From contig CM060977.1 in the NCBI GenBank assembly GCA_030765065.1, positions 131,940,295-132,004,294 of the forward strand: a DNA stretch of 64,000 nt. The letters are read 5' to 3'. Position 1 is the stretch's first letter, and every line of letters begins with the position of its first letter. The notes under the pieces were generated by a model. That model saw only the letters and a program-made list of their open reading frames with translations. It made no database searches and was not told where the DNA came from. The DNA comes from Deroplatys truncata (lineage: Eukaryota > Arthropoda > Insecta > Mantodea > Mantidae). Of this stretch, positions 1 to 10,872 are shown in pieces. Both the position numbers and the translations under genes were made by a program.

Positions 1-262
1 GGGATACGAAGGTTTACTCAGAGCATACATACCGAGATCTCGCGCCGACACTTGCAACCCTGAAAGAAACCAAGCAGACGAAGGTGAAGTGAAATGAGAA
101 TGAATACGAAATGGAGGGACAGGAAACTCGGGGGAGGTAACAATCTTTTCCAGCATTCGTCTGTCGACCCTGGGAAACCCCGGAAAAAAACCATAGGTCG
201 GGAACATCGGCCACGGGAATCGAACCCACGACCTCCCATAGACGTTACCGTCTGAGCCATCC
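1..262 (-). repeat. tRNA-derived SINE, possibly running past the window start
   Basis: Read on the minus strand, the head carries a pol III A box (TGGCTCAGACGG) near 253-242. About 30 bases on it carries a B box (GGTTCGATTCC) near 222-210. The body is non-coding and shares the layout of other SINEs in this window: a tRNA-like head, a 'cccagggtcgacagacgaatg' type segment and a C/T-rich middle. It is not an intact tRNA gene because no acceptor stem closes after the B box. The right end is at about 262; the left end may lie outside the window. Confidence 0.6.
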
Positions 263-1004
263 AATATCTTCAGTTCTTGTGTTTTAATTATGCATTCGGT
301 CGCTAAGCGTATGCTCACAAGTTACAGCCTAGGAAGTACAGCAAAAATTTATTTCGATTACTAAACACCGAACACGCTCACGGTGCCCCATTAATGTCGA
401 CACAGTATACGGATTACGCCGCTATCTATGCTGTAACTCATAATTCTGTCATAGTTAATCTTCAGAAAAATGAGTTACAATAATGTTAAGATATGAAGTT
501 TGGTAAAAAAAGGAACATTTTTATTTTTTAAAATTTTATTACATTTATAAGTTGTACTTTCATTCTACATAATTGACTTTTTTAATATCAACAATTTTAA
601 ATTCACAAATGGCTATTTAAATGTACCATTTAGGTAAGGCACCGCTTTGAACTTTAAATTCTACTTTTCTCAATTCCTTTTTTTTCAACATTTTTTACTA
701 TTCAAAATGATCCTAGGACAACAGTTTACAACGCCTTAGCTGGAAAATTTCAGGATAGCTTCAGAAATTCGAATTTAAAAATTTATGTGACTAGATAAAA
801 AATATTAAATAATTGAAATTAATTATTGTTCTTAACTCACACTGAAAGCTGAACAATTTAATTACATGCACACAACAATTTATTTTCTTTTAAAGTAATC
901 AAAATTAGGACATTTCCACACAACCATTTCTTTGGGTTTGTATATTGAACTCAAATTAAAAATTTGGGAGCAACACGATAATGTGTTGGGTTCAAGGGGC
1001 ATTT
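263..1004. other. AT-rich intergenic DNA, nothing recognised
   Basis: I see no coding potential, tandem repeat or transposon end here. Confidence 0.4.
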
Positions 1005-1019
1005 CATATGATCATATCA

Positions 1020-1389
1020 TTCATTCATTCATTATCTGTTTACCCTCCTCTTATAGAGGACTTACACCCCCCAGGCCTTACAAGCGGGCGCCTGGGGTCA
1101 GAGGCCCGTCGAGGAGCAGACACTCATGGATCAGACAGAGCATCCAAGATGGGTGATCAGCCCGATGCCTGGTATGAAACGATGAAACGAAATGGTGGTG
1201 AAATGGAGGAAAGGAAAGGTGATGATGGAGCAGTGGGTGGAATGAATGGCGGGGGAAACCAGAGAACCCGGAGAAAACCCGCCCAGACGCCGCTTCGTCC
1301 ACCACAAATCCCACATGCAGGTCCCTGGGATTGAACCCGGGCCGCATCGGTGGGAGGCGAGCGGTCTAACCACTCAGCCACGGCGCCGC
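1020..1389 (-). repeat. tRNA-derived SINE (family C) with 15-bp target duplication
   Basis: On the minus strand the head reads GGCGCCGTGGCTGAGTGGTT (A box) and then CGGGTTCAATCCC (B box), as in a tRNA-Ser/Leu-like head. It is followed by a body ending in a short ATTC-type simple tail at 1020-1035. The insertion is bounded by a direct repeat CATATGATCATATCA at 1005-1019 and 1390-1404, a textbook LINE-mobilised target-site duplication. A second copy of the same family lies at 26583-26956. Confidence 0.9.
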
Positions 1390-1404
1390 CATATGATCAT
1401 ATCA

Positions 1405-2050
1405 AAACGTCATTAATTATGAATAAAACAATTGATATCTTAACAATCGTTTGGCACAACTCGTTAAAATTTTGTGTGTAGTACACATTTTATGTTTTAA
1501 GTATCAAACAGTCAAAAAAGTCAGAAGAAAATTATAGATTTTTTAATTTTCACATATGCATCACCCTAAATTAGTGCAGTAATGCTAATTACTGATGTAT
1601 TACGCATTTTAGCACAGTAAGAAAGCTACAATGCCCACAAAGGGTTACAGGCACGTGTAGAAAAAACATGTTTAATGTTTTACTTCTTTATAAAACGTAA
1701 GACAAAATTTAGTGACTGGACATAATGATCAATCTGGCTCACTTTGATCTTCCAAGACTATTTAATTTCGTTTGGCGTAGTTTCTGTCAGCTTGGCACGC
1801 TCTTCTCGGTTGATCTGGCGCCAGAGGTTGATGACTTGGAACTTCAATTCCCCTTTGTTTTTAGGCTTCGTTTTATCAAACCTTTAGCCAACTTCGTTCC
1901 AAAGATTTCTTATTGCGTCCATATCTGGGCCTGTTGGTGGAGGTGACAATACCTCTACATCCTATCCAGAATACATTTCAATTGTGAAATTATGGGTATT
2001 GTATTATGTAAATTATATGATTTTAGGATATCAGTAACAAAAACAAAGAT
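1405..2050. other. AT-rich intergenic DNA
   Basis: No element ends or convincing coding regions seen. A 73-codon ORF at 1725-1946 has no recognisable motif. Confidence 0.35.
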
Positions 2051-2225
2051 TATGGCTTTTAAAGGCAAAAGTCCAGTGGGATCTAACATTATTCTAGAGT
2101 CAAAGTCTAGAGCATGTACCGAATTTTAAATATCTAGGATGTGGTATCAGCTTTAATATAGAAAGAAAACAAAGTAAGGAACGAAACAAAAATAAAATCT
2201 ACAGAGCTATGGCAAAAATTATAGA
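2050..2225 (+). pseudogene. LINE reverse-transcriptase fragment (part normally downstream of the catalytic core)
   Basis: Conceptual translation gives MAFKGKSPVGSN, and after a frame change VPNFKYLGCGISF. Insect non-LTR retrotransposons have this type of sequence just C-terminal of the YADD box. The reading frame is broken by frameshifts and stops. It lies upstream of a second RT fragment (2285-2860) that carries the earlier motifs, so the order is permuted. Confidence 0.55.
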
Positions 2226-2284
2226 GATATACATCTTTTAAATGTAATATACAAAATATACTCTCAAATCATTACTTCTAGAGT

Positions 2285-2860
2285 TATATTTACTGAAGTA
2301 CATATCAATGAAGAACAATATGAATTTAGAATAGGCAGAGGGTGCATAGACAATCTTTTCGCAATAAATCAAATAATAGAAAAACGAAGAGAATATAACT
2401 TAGAAACTCATTTGGTATTTATCGATCTGGAAACAGGTCTGACAAAGTTAGTCGCCCACAGTTATGGAATATATCATTTAAGAAAAGATAACCGAAACAT
2501 TTAATTAAAATTATACAAAACTGATAATTGAATTGGATGAGGTAATAACAAAAGAAATACAAACAAACCGTGGCTTGAAACAGGGATGTAGGTAATCTCC
2601 AATTCGTTTTAATATACTAGCATATACAAGGGAATTAAATGCCCTTGTGTTGGCAGACGACTTAAGTTTTAATATTTGACAAGGAAGATAGGCTACAGAA
2701 AGCAGTAGTACATTAACTGAATCAAATCTGTAAAAAATACGATAAGATAACGAAAGTAACTGCATTCCAGGGAAGATGCCTAGTATGAAGTAAAATAGTA
2801 TTATAAGACAATATATTACAAGTATCACATTTCCAATATCCCGTCTTCAGTGTAAGACCA
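2285..2860 (+). pseudogene. Degenerate LINE reverse transcriptase
   Basis: Joining visible in-frame stretches shows RT motifs in the normal order. EEQYEFRIGRGCIDN is followed by QIIEKRREYNLETHLVFIDL (palm motif A region, FID). Next come NRGLKQGCR-stop-SPIRFN (motif B, normally GvrQGCplSP) and then LADDLSF (motif C, equivalent to YADD). Frames change several times and there are in-frame stops, so this is a dead fragment. No endonuclease domain or poly(A) tail was found. The family is non-LTR; I do not assign a clade. Confidence 0.65.
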
Positions 2861-2869
2861 AGATCAGGT

Positions 2870-3311
2870 TATAAACAAAAAAATCTTATGTGATTCTCTA
2901 CCCTCTATGTTTATTGTTTTTGTGATTTTTGGTATAAACGTTGTTGTATATGGTTTTATTTTTACACGAGAAATTGCGTAGAAGAAAAACATGGAATTTA
3001 ATTGCTTGGTTTACATAAGTACGCCTAAATCGTATTAAAACGTAATTATAAGTTTATCTTCATACTATTATAGTACAGTAGATTGCAACGTTTAATAACA
3101 TATGCATGTCATATAAATTAAGTCCACGGTTCAGTGCTTAATTTAGCACTAAAGGTGCATCCAAGTTATAAGTAATCACAGATCATGGTGAAAAGAAAGG
3201 TCATGACCAAACCTTTGCACCGAAGAAAATAATATTACACAGCAGTATATATTGTATGACAATGACTCAAAATACTAGCAGAAAATCGAAATAGTGCGCC
3301 TTCTGTAAATA
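2870..3311. other. AT-rich intergenic DNA
   Basis: Nothing recognised between the LINE fragment and the mariner insertion. Confidence 0.35.
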
Positions 3312-4622
3312 CAAGGGTGGATCGCGAAGTAACGCACAATAATTTCTTTCTGCCTTGGTACTGAAGCTGGAATGTTGCAATTTCACACAGATATAGTTTG
3401 AAGTTTTCACTATAGACTGTATTTTTTGTTTCATGTGCCGCTGTAGCGAGAGAAGCGTGAACCACGCAATAAAGATGGCCGGTATGTTACTGTCGTCCAC
3501 GTGTGAATAGCAGAGAGGTGCGGTTCGATATTTGTGGGCCAAATGGCATAATCTGAGTGATATTCACAGGGACATGCGTGGCGTGTATGGGGATGATTGT
3601 ATGGACCATAGCAATGTCTCCAGATGGTGTGCATTCTTCCTAAACGGCCGTGTGAACCTAAGTGATTCGCCACGTTCCGGGAGGCCGGTAACAGCTGCAA
3701 CCCCGCAGAATGTCAGAGGAATTGAGGCGGCAATTTTGAACCGGCGTGTACAGCTGCGAACCTTATTGCAACAGTTCAACATTTCCTATGGTGCAGTGTA
3801 CGACATTGTTCATGACACGTTGAAATTTCGTAAAGTTAGTGCTCGTTAGGTGCCTAAGAACCTGACAGACAATCACAAGGGCCAGCGAATGATGACGAGC
3901 TTGGATCACCTAACGCGGTACACCGCAGAAGGGCATGACTTTCTGAAAGGAATCGTCACTGGTGAGAAGTCGTGGGCATACCACTACAGGCCCGAAACCA
4001 AGCAGGCAAGGATGGAGTGAAAACATGCTGGTTCCCCTGTGAAGAAACAGTTCAAAGTGTCTCAATTTACTAGGATAGTGCTTGTGACGGTGTTCTGGGA
4101 TATGCATGGTGTTGTATTGGTGAATTTTGCTGAACACGAAACCACTGTGAATGCTGCAGCCTACATGAAAACTTTGATGAAGTTGCATCGTGCCACAACA
4201 TGAATGCTGACGATGTTAAAATTCTTCATGACAATACTCGCCCCCATGTTGCTGCTGCTGTTCGTCAGAGAATCACCAAATTTGGTTGGAAGGTGCTCCT
4301 GCATCCACCGTACAGTCCGGACCTAGCACCGTCGGACTTTCATCTCTTTGGTCCCATAAAGAAACTCCTGGCCAGCCAACGCTTTGCGACAGATCGGAAG
4401 TGAAATCAGCAGTCCGCAGATGGCTATACTTCAAGGAAACGGACTTCTACGAACAGGGCATATTGAAACTGGTATAACGATGGGAGAAATATGTTGATAA
4501 ACTTGGTGACTATGTCTGAAAGTAGGTAAAAGTTGCAAGTTCATTTGTGATGTTTTTGTTGTTTTAAGTATTAAACTTTTTTGTAAAAAAAACATTGTGC
4601 ATTACTTTTCGATCCGCCCTCG
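3312..4622 (+). mobile_element. mariner transposon, copy 1, inactive
   Basis: The element is about 1311 bp, the usual mariner size, and inserted at TA (3310-3311 and 4623-4624). Its ends are imperfect inverted repeats: CAAGGGTGGATCGCGAAGTA at the left and, on the other strand, CGAGGGCGGATCGAAAAGTA at the right. It contains one broken transposase gene. A second copy of the same family lies at 34022-35273. Confidence 0.9.
3440..4513 (+). pseudogene. mariner transposase pseudogene (DD34D family, first D replaced)
   Basis: The N-terminal half is open at 3532-3849 (WAKWHNLSDIHRDMRGVYGD, a helix-turn-helix of the mariner type). After a stop at 3847 the frame continues through VPKNLTDNHKGQ and HYRPETKQARME, broken by a second stop. 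At 4200-4403 it carries HDNTRPHVAAAV and YSPDLAPSDFHLFG. The second and third catalytic aspartates are present with 34 residues between them. The first catalytic site reads TGEKSW where mariners have TGDESW, so the aspartate is lost. Mariner transposases cut and paste DNA at TA sites; this copy cannot be functional. Confidence 0.88.
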
Positions 4623-4624
4623 TA

Positions 4625-5830
4625 AGTTATCTAGTGACTTCTATGGTTATACCCATATCTAGTGACTCAAGTTTGTCATGTTGAGTGCCCTGACATGCGA
4701 CATCAGCCATATGTGATTTTCAATAACCTCGGTTATGCTCTCCCCTTTAAAACGTCAAAGAAACTTATACTATCCGCAAAATGGTTTTACAAATTTTTAC
4801 CGATGTTTTTCCTTCTAGTTATCATAAATCATTGCTTACAGAAAAATTCTGGATGTAATATAAACTGCACTCTTAACAAACTTATTGCATTTTAAAAATC
4901 TAAATTAGATTGCGACAAATTTTTTCAGGTCAGCATTATATACAATCTAGGGCTGTGTTCCGCGAAACATAGTAATGAAATGCATGAAACTTGTGGGAGG
5001 CTTAGAGCCATATATTTTTCTTTATTCAATTAACGCAACTGGTAGTGAAGTGGCTTTTCTTATCACAATGGAGCTAATGAAGCACGCCGTGACTGAGAAC
5101 AGAATTAGAATTTGGGTAATCCAGAGTAAAGAATATGAAGAGAGAGAAGGAAACAAGGGACTATCTCTGCTTCATGTTGAGACTTCTGTAACTCGTCTCG
5201 TTCCAATTAAGATTTTCTAAGAAAAAAAGAATACACACACCTTCTTTCTGGTGCTGAGATGTTCCATCCAGTCACAACCATTGCAAATGTTAATACTATG
5301 TTTGCATTAACTTATGTGGAATATGATGCGTTTCGAATAAGAAGCTAATTTTCAAATTTATACACAAGCAAGTTCAGGTATTCAGTGGGTAATATGTAAT
5401 ATTCAGGAATTACTAAGAATTCTTATCCTTATACTGTATATTTTACTTTACTTGGTTTCTAAATATTTCCCAGTTAGTTCCAGGCAAAAAGCTCTGAATA
5501 GTTGATACCGTAATTATTAATGTGAATATATAATTAACTAAAGAAATAATAGTAAGATAGAGGAAAAAATTGCAATTAATAATTTCCGTATATTAAATCA
5601 ATGAAAAAGGTTATAAGCTTGAGTGGAAAGATTTGTCCGGAAAGAAGGTAATTAGCGGGCCATGAAAGAAATTCATTTAGCAGCGGAATGGAAAACACAT
5701 TAGCTTAAAGTTTTCGGGGCTCCAGTTTAGAATTAAACTCAGTGCATTTCGAGGAATGTAGACCAAAATTTTGAAAAAGAGAAGTGAAAGCCTGGTCTCC
5801 ATAGCAAGGTAACACAGGCACACGCAGCAT
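4625..5830. other. Intergenic DNA with one unidentified 81-codon ORF
   Basis: An ORF at 4975-5220 (+) begins MKCMKLVGGLEPYIF and is preceded by a pyrimidine-rich AG (ttttttcag at 4919-4928), so it could be an exon. It has no motif I recognise. The rest is AT-rich and unremarkable. Confidence 0.3.
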
Positions 5831-6009
5831 TTTAAGATTGGCTAGCATTAGGGGCAGCGTTGGGTGTGTAATAAAGGTGTGTAATTCTAATTCAAATAGT
5901 TACAGTACCGGCACGGGTACTGATAGACATACCTTCTTGCACACATTCATGCATACATTCGTCACTCGGGATACGAGTCGGTTGTATCCTCACGAGTTGG
6001 GACCAGTCG

Positions 6010-6425
6010 TGAGCTATTTTAAGCACTCAGTGACGCGCTTATGTGAGTGAGACTTGGCGGCCATCACGAGGGGTTTTACCGTAAAGCACTTCAGCGACTC
6101 ACGGCAAGCTACGCTTAATTTCTTTTATTGAGGAAACAGTTATTTCAAGTCGTAAAACTGATACCGCAGAGGATAGCAGGTACAATAATTCAATTTTTAT
6201 AGTTTCAAGTGCTACGATAAATAATAAGTTTCATTCTTTATCTTTAAACGATCGGCAACTCGTTTCAATAGCTCAAGTATTAGATCGCATTAAATTTTTT
6301 AGTCAATTTAAACTAGTGTTATCCTTCACATTACACTCACTCATGTCCTAAGAAAGTATCATAGCTTAGCAGCTGTCACACGAGACAACAGAAAAACTAC
6401 GAGATAACAACATCAGAGGCAAGTA
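6010..6425 (+). repeat. Dispersed repeat D1, copy 1
   Basis: This stretch is clearly related to 29690-30124. Shared blocks include TTTTAAGCaCTCAGTG, GCGACTCACGGCAAG, CGTAAAACTGATA and TTTAAACTaGTGTTATCCTT, all in the same order. No coding region, terminal inverted repeat or poly(A) tail was seen. The class is unknown. Confidence 0.6.
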
Positions 6426-7049
6426 AAGTATGTACGGCTTCAAAAACGCCGACCATTGTTCCTGTATCAAATTGGCGCCCATCGCGGGGCTGACGGCTGT
6501 ATCATAGTGCATATTCCTTATTCACTTTTTCAGTAGTTTGTCGGTACATACATTCATCTTAAAACACATAAAGAAAACTTAAGCATTAAAAAAAGATCTT
6601 ATGCGTTACATTCACAAGATGTTTCTCTACCCACCATCATTTAATCCACAAATTATTCTTACGCAAGTTTTTCTAACTGCTTTACTAGACGCATTTCATT
6701 ATACAAGTGGGATAGGGAAAACCGAATCGGTAGTCAGATGTTTAAAAGCGGCTAGGTATGGCTTTTTAATCCCATACCCTTCCATTATATCCCAAGAAAC
6801 ATTTGAAGAACGACAGGGGTTAAAAAGATTATTTTAAGACATACTATGGAAAGAGAGATACTTCAAACACAACTTCTGGATGGAAGGTAAAGACCCGAAA
6901 ACGACCAGGTCCGGGAGACGACGTGCGCAAGCGTGAACGGAGTCCCTAACGATTCCAGACTGTACGCACCCGACGCCGTTCAAGCCTGTTCACAAGCCTC
7001 GAGCCCTCGGGAGTCATTTAAGAAAAGCCGGTCACAGAGGGCGGCTCCG
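6426..7049. other. Intergenic DNA, unassigned
   Basis: An ORF at 6601-6837 shows no known motif. From about 6880 to 7050 the sequence becomes GC-richer and may be the distal body of the adjoining minus-strand SINE. Confidence 0.3.
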
Positions 7050-7336
7050 TCAGCAGTTCGACCGACGCCAGGAAAGAACCTTCACAACGCACACAACCGC
7101 CCAGCCGCAACATGTCGAACACCGTCGCCTGTTCCTTCAACTCTGAAACAGACGACGATGAAGGAAATTATGGGTACAGAAAAGTCGTTGGAGAGAAGGA
7201 ACCACCCCAGAATTCGCCTACTGATCCGGGGCAACCACGAAAAAGCCATTGTCTGAGTGAGCAGTCTCCGGGAATCGAACCCGGAACCTCCCGAACGCCA
7301 GCCTCACGCGCTACCGCGGAGCCAACTCGCTCAGTA
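7050..7336 (-). repeat. tRNA-derived SINE (family B), copy 1
   Basis: On the minus strand the A box (TTGGCTCCGCGGTAGCG) is followed by the B box (CGGGTTCGATTCCCGG). The body shares with the copy at 20316-20644 the blocks CCCCGGATC-GTAGG-GAAT, GGTGGTTCCT, TCATCGTCGTCTGTTTCAG and TGTTGCGGCTGGGCGG. A short (GA)n tract follows at 7337-7352. No target duplication could be fixed. Confidence 0.75.
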
Positions 7337-7352
7337 GAGAGAGAGAGAGAGA

Positions 7353-8100
7353 TAAAATGTTACAAACCTATCCTACACTGTCTTTCTATTACATGCATGG
7401 TTCTATGGAACAACTGCTTGAGTATAATTAGCTCTTAACTAACATTTTCTTCCGAGAAAGAAAAAAAGAAAGAAAGAAAAACAAACACATCCTGTAAAAA
7501 TGAAGAAGAAAATAAATGAAATAAAAGAAATTTTATGGCCGTCTTCTAAGTTTTAGTACTGTTTCTCTCTTTGGATTTGGAATAAATCTATATCTACATT
7601 AACTTTAATTGGTTCTTCGACATTTGTGGCCGTTTTCAACAACATATTTTGTTTACGTAAATACACAATATATATTCGTAACTCCATATATACCGGGACG
7701 GTTAGGTAAGTTTTAATATTATTTCTTCACTTGAACAAGAAAAGCGCTAAGTTAATTTCTGGTGTGCATGAAAATATAGTTTTCCCGTCGGACAAAACCC
7801 CTTACTTGAATGCTACTTACCTTGCCACGGCTATCTGGATGCATAGATCGATACGTACATGGGCACTAGGAGCTACGTACGTAGTAATGTGAGTGAATGA
7901 GACTTTAAAGCCGCTGTATGAAGGCTGTAAAACGTACCTGCTGCATGGAAAGTTGCGGCTATGGTGCAGAAGTTACAACTCTGCCAGTGCAGAATATTTT
8001 GACAGACTAAAAAGGTTTTATCCAAGTAACAGTTTATATGTATTTTATGCATTAAGGATCCCAATGCGCAGACATAATCTTTAAGTAATGCATTATATGC
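7353..8100. other. AT-rich intergenic DNA
   Basis: No recognisable gene or element. Confidence 0.35.
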
Positions 8101-8104
8101 ACAA

Positions 8105-8530
8105 GGGATGATCAGAAAATAAGGTTACAATAACTGCGATATTCCTGGAGTTTCGTCCGTAATAGAGAAATTAGTAGTGTGCAGTAATTCTAATACATGG
8201 CTGGCAACTGTACAAAGTTTCGTCCACCCGCCAACTACAGCGCTAGATTTAGGTAAACACTAATGGCGACTCGTTTGGAAAACCGATCTCGCGAAGAAGT
8301 CCGCTCCGTTATGTGATTTCTGTGGGCGAAACATGTAACCACGGCTGACATTCACCGGCAGCTGGTACAGGTACAGAGAGACTGCAATGTCTCGTCAGCA
8401 TGTCGCTGAATAGTGCCGAAAGTTTGCGGCCGGTAGAGAAAACGTCACCGATGAGGATCGCAGTGGCTACCCAGCCCAGCACAGCATCAGCAAATTTGAA
8501 CACAGCTGGAAGAGCTATTCAGGAATTGGG
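8105..8530 (+). pseudogene. Truncated mariner: left end plus N-terminal transposase
   Basis: A mariner-like end (AGGGATGATCAGAAAATAAG at about 8105) leads to an ATG at 8262. The reading MATRLENRSREEVRSVM, stop, FLWAKHVTTADIHRQL follows, and then AGRENVTDEDRSGYP after frame changes. This is the paired HTH region of a mariner transposase. The catalytic domain is missing; the similarity stops near 8530. Confidence 0.65.
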
Positions 8531-8554
8531 AATGTCGTTTCCCCCATAATATCA

Positions 8555-8638
8555 AGCAACGTTTATTAAAGACTTTTTTTTCTACAACGCTTAGTTTTGG
8601 AGATATTGTACAGTCTCAAATTAAATGATCCACCCTGT
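8555..8638. mobile_element. Right end of an unrelated TIR element
   Basis: The minus strand reads ACAGGGTGGATCATTTAATT from 8636 and is flanked by TA. This is a typical Tc1/mariner-superfamily terminus. No matching left end was located, so the element is truncated or was joined here by deletion. Confidence 0.4.
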
Positions 8639-8869
8639 ATAATAAGATATGTAATCCTACCATTATATTAATACGAGGGCATTCTTCTTGTCAAACACAT
8701 ATTGGAAAGTCGGTTATCATACACGGATGATACTCTTCATAGTTTCTCGTGGTTTGATGCTGCAATTTTTAGACCTGTGCACCGTGTTCATGAATGTAGA
8801 TGAAGGTAATACAATTTTCGACACCTGAAAGAGCTGCAGGGATAGAGTTGTTAATGTCCCCGGTGGACA

Positions 8870-9105
8870 TTCGTTGCAGAACGAAGGCGTTTATGGGGAT
8901 GAATGTATGGACATAGGCACTGTGCTCGTAACGAAAATCCCAGTGGAGCAGTTCTGAACTTATGTGACAAAAGAGTGGAAGGCCGCGTACTGCAGCTGAT
9001 GAAGCTCATTGAAATTGCGTCGATGAACTCATTAAGCACAAATCGTCGCGCGTTCCCCAGGAACAGCTCTCAATCATTTATAGCATACCACGTAAGCAAG
9101 ACAGA
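8870..9105 (+). pseudogene. Short mariner transposase fragment
   Basis: GVYGDECMD matches the HTH motif GVYGDDCMD of the mariner copies at 3312 and 34022. After frameshifts, GRPRTAADEAH and DELIKHKSS resemble the linker and second helix-turn-helix of mariner transposases. No ends or catalytic residues are present. Confidence 0.45.
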
Positions 9106-9245
9106 CGCGAGAGGTCGAGGTCGTTAGGCAGAGACATGTGAATGGGAGGTGCGCGGTTCGAATGCAGTCCTCCCTGACTAGGTTTTCCTACTAGGGTATT
9201 TTCTCAGTTCTCATGCATGGCAAATGCCAGGCAGTTAACCAAAAC
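9105..9245 (+). repeat. tRNA-like SINE fragment
   Basis: A B-box-like GCGGTTCGAATGC at 9152-9164 follows a weak A-box-like GGCAGAGACATG. The body is short and the ends are not clear. Confidence 0.35.
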
Positions 9246-9316
9246 TATGGGCTAGAATGTTTACTTCCTAAACGTTCTCTCCGAATTATCAAATCACTTC
9301 ATCAAGTGGATGCTCC

Positions 9317-9730
9317 GCGGTAAGATGCGAGGCTAGCATTAGGGAGATCCCGGGTTCAACTCCCGTCGATCGCTGACTCTGACCTTGGGTTTTTCCTCAT
9401 TTTCCCTGGTCGGTAGGCGAATGTTGGGGTGATTTCTCATTTACCACGATTTCATTTCCATTTCATTCCAGCTCCTTCACGACTATCAGGTGTACTTCTA
9501 GGTTTCGTGGCATATAGCGGTGCCGGACAGATGGCGCAGATCCTGGCTCAAAAGAAATATACTCCTCCTCCAAGGGTTGTTTGGTCGACGGGTGTTCCTC
9601 GCCCTCTCTAGACAGCTCCAGCAGTGGGACGGGCCTTCCAGCCTAGACTTGTTAGGGACTTCACCGCGCCTGTGGTTCCTTCACTTCATCCCTTCCTGGG
9701 TTGGTGGTAGCCGCAATAGATCTATGTAGG
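9317..9730 (+). repeat. tRNA-derived SINE (family B-like)
   Basis: A box TGCTCCGCGGTAAG near 9308-9322, B box GGGTTCAACTCCC at 9353-9365, then the body block CCCTGGTCGGTAGGCGAATG and GGGGTGATTTCTC. These correspond block by block to the family at 7050 and 20316. The distal body (from about 9530) differs. Confidence 0.7.
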
Positions 9731-10164
9731 TCGAAGTGTTTGAAGTGTCTCCCTCCGTAATACAACCTACCTATACCATATTTCATTTCATGTGTCATCA
9801 GTGTCTACTACCTGAATGCCGTGCGTGTAGAACGCACATTAAACACTGTAAAACATCAAAAACGTTAGTGACTGTGGGCAAGGTCATAAGACTGTGCTTC
9901 CGAAAAGTTTGTGTACTATAGATGCTTTGAATGTCTATATCTGATTGATAGGACAAAAAAATAAAACAAAACAAAACAATAATCTACAATACGACAATTT
10001 AGTACCTTGTTTCCTACACCAGGATGTGTATTCCAAATTTGTTATTTATTTAAATATTTCTTTCAATTAATACATTATTATTGTACAGATTTTGCTTATA
10101 TTCTAATAAATAAAAGTAGAAAAATAAAAAAAAGGAAATAGATAAAATAAGTAAGCTAAAAATA
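9731..10164. other. AT-rich intergenic DNA
   Basis: Nothing recognised except a low-complexity A-rich run near 9950-9980 and AT-rich sequence beyond it. Confidence 0.35.
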
Positions 10165-10872
10165 CGAGGGTAATCCAGAAAGTTCCAGACGTTTTGAAAT
10201 AAACAATTAAAAAAATGCAAATATCACCGTTTATTATCTACATTTTAAAGGTACACTCTTAAGCTATTTTTCTACACAATCGCCATTCAAATTGAGGCAT
10301 TTACCATACCGTGGCACAAGTTTTTCAATACCCTCTCTGTACAAATCTTCCGCCTGCGACTTCAGCCACTGATTTACACCGGCATGCAGTTCAGCGTCAG
10401 TATCAAAGCATCAATTTGATGCACCAAACTCGGTGAAATTTGGGGAAAATGTTCCAAAAGTTCTGTAATCGTGAAACGACAATTTTCACGAATTTTGTCA
10501 TTCATTTACATTGACAGTTCATCAGTCATAAGGCTAGGTCTACCACTGCGATCCTCGTCGTGAACATTGGTACGGCCATTTTTAAAATCAATGCACCACA
10601 AAATCACAAACTTGATGATAAATTTCAATTGGTTTGTTCTTTTTAGCCAACAAAAACCTAATCACAGACCGCACTTCACAAGTGGCGGGATTCTCTATTG
10701 CAGCGCGCATTTTAACAACTCACAGAGAGCACAGTAAGAAAGGCACAGTCGTCGCGCTACCACAGCTGGGTGCGTACTGAATGTAGGAACGTTCTGACAC
10801 CAAGATGGCGGCTCTAACCCTACTCATCGCCACGATAGGCCAAAACGTCTGGGACTTTCTAGACTGCCCTCG
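10165..10872 (-). mobile_element. Internally deleted mariner element, 708 bp
   Basis: TA-flanked (10163-10164, 10873-10874) with terminal inverted repeats CGAGGGTAATCCAGAAAGTT and, from the right on the other strand, CGAGGGCAGTCTAGAAAGTC. On the minus strand the end of the transposase is readable: QWLKSQAEDLYREGIEKLVP, then RYGKCLNLNGDCVEK. This is the C-terminal signature of mariner transposases. The catalytic centre is deleted, so the copy is non-autonomous. Confidence 0.88.

Noticed and set aside
1020-1389. Functional tRNA gene
   Set aside because: A and B boxes are present but there is no complete cloverleaf, and the sequence has a long body, simple tail and target duplication, so it is a SINE. 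The same applies to the other tRNA-like heads.
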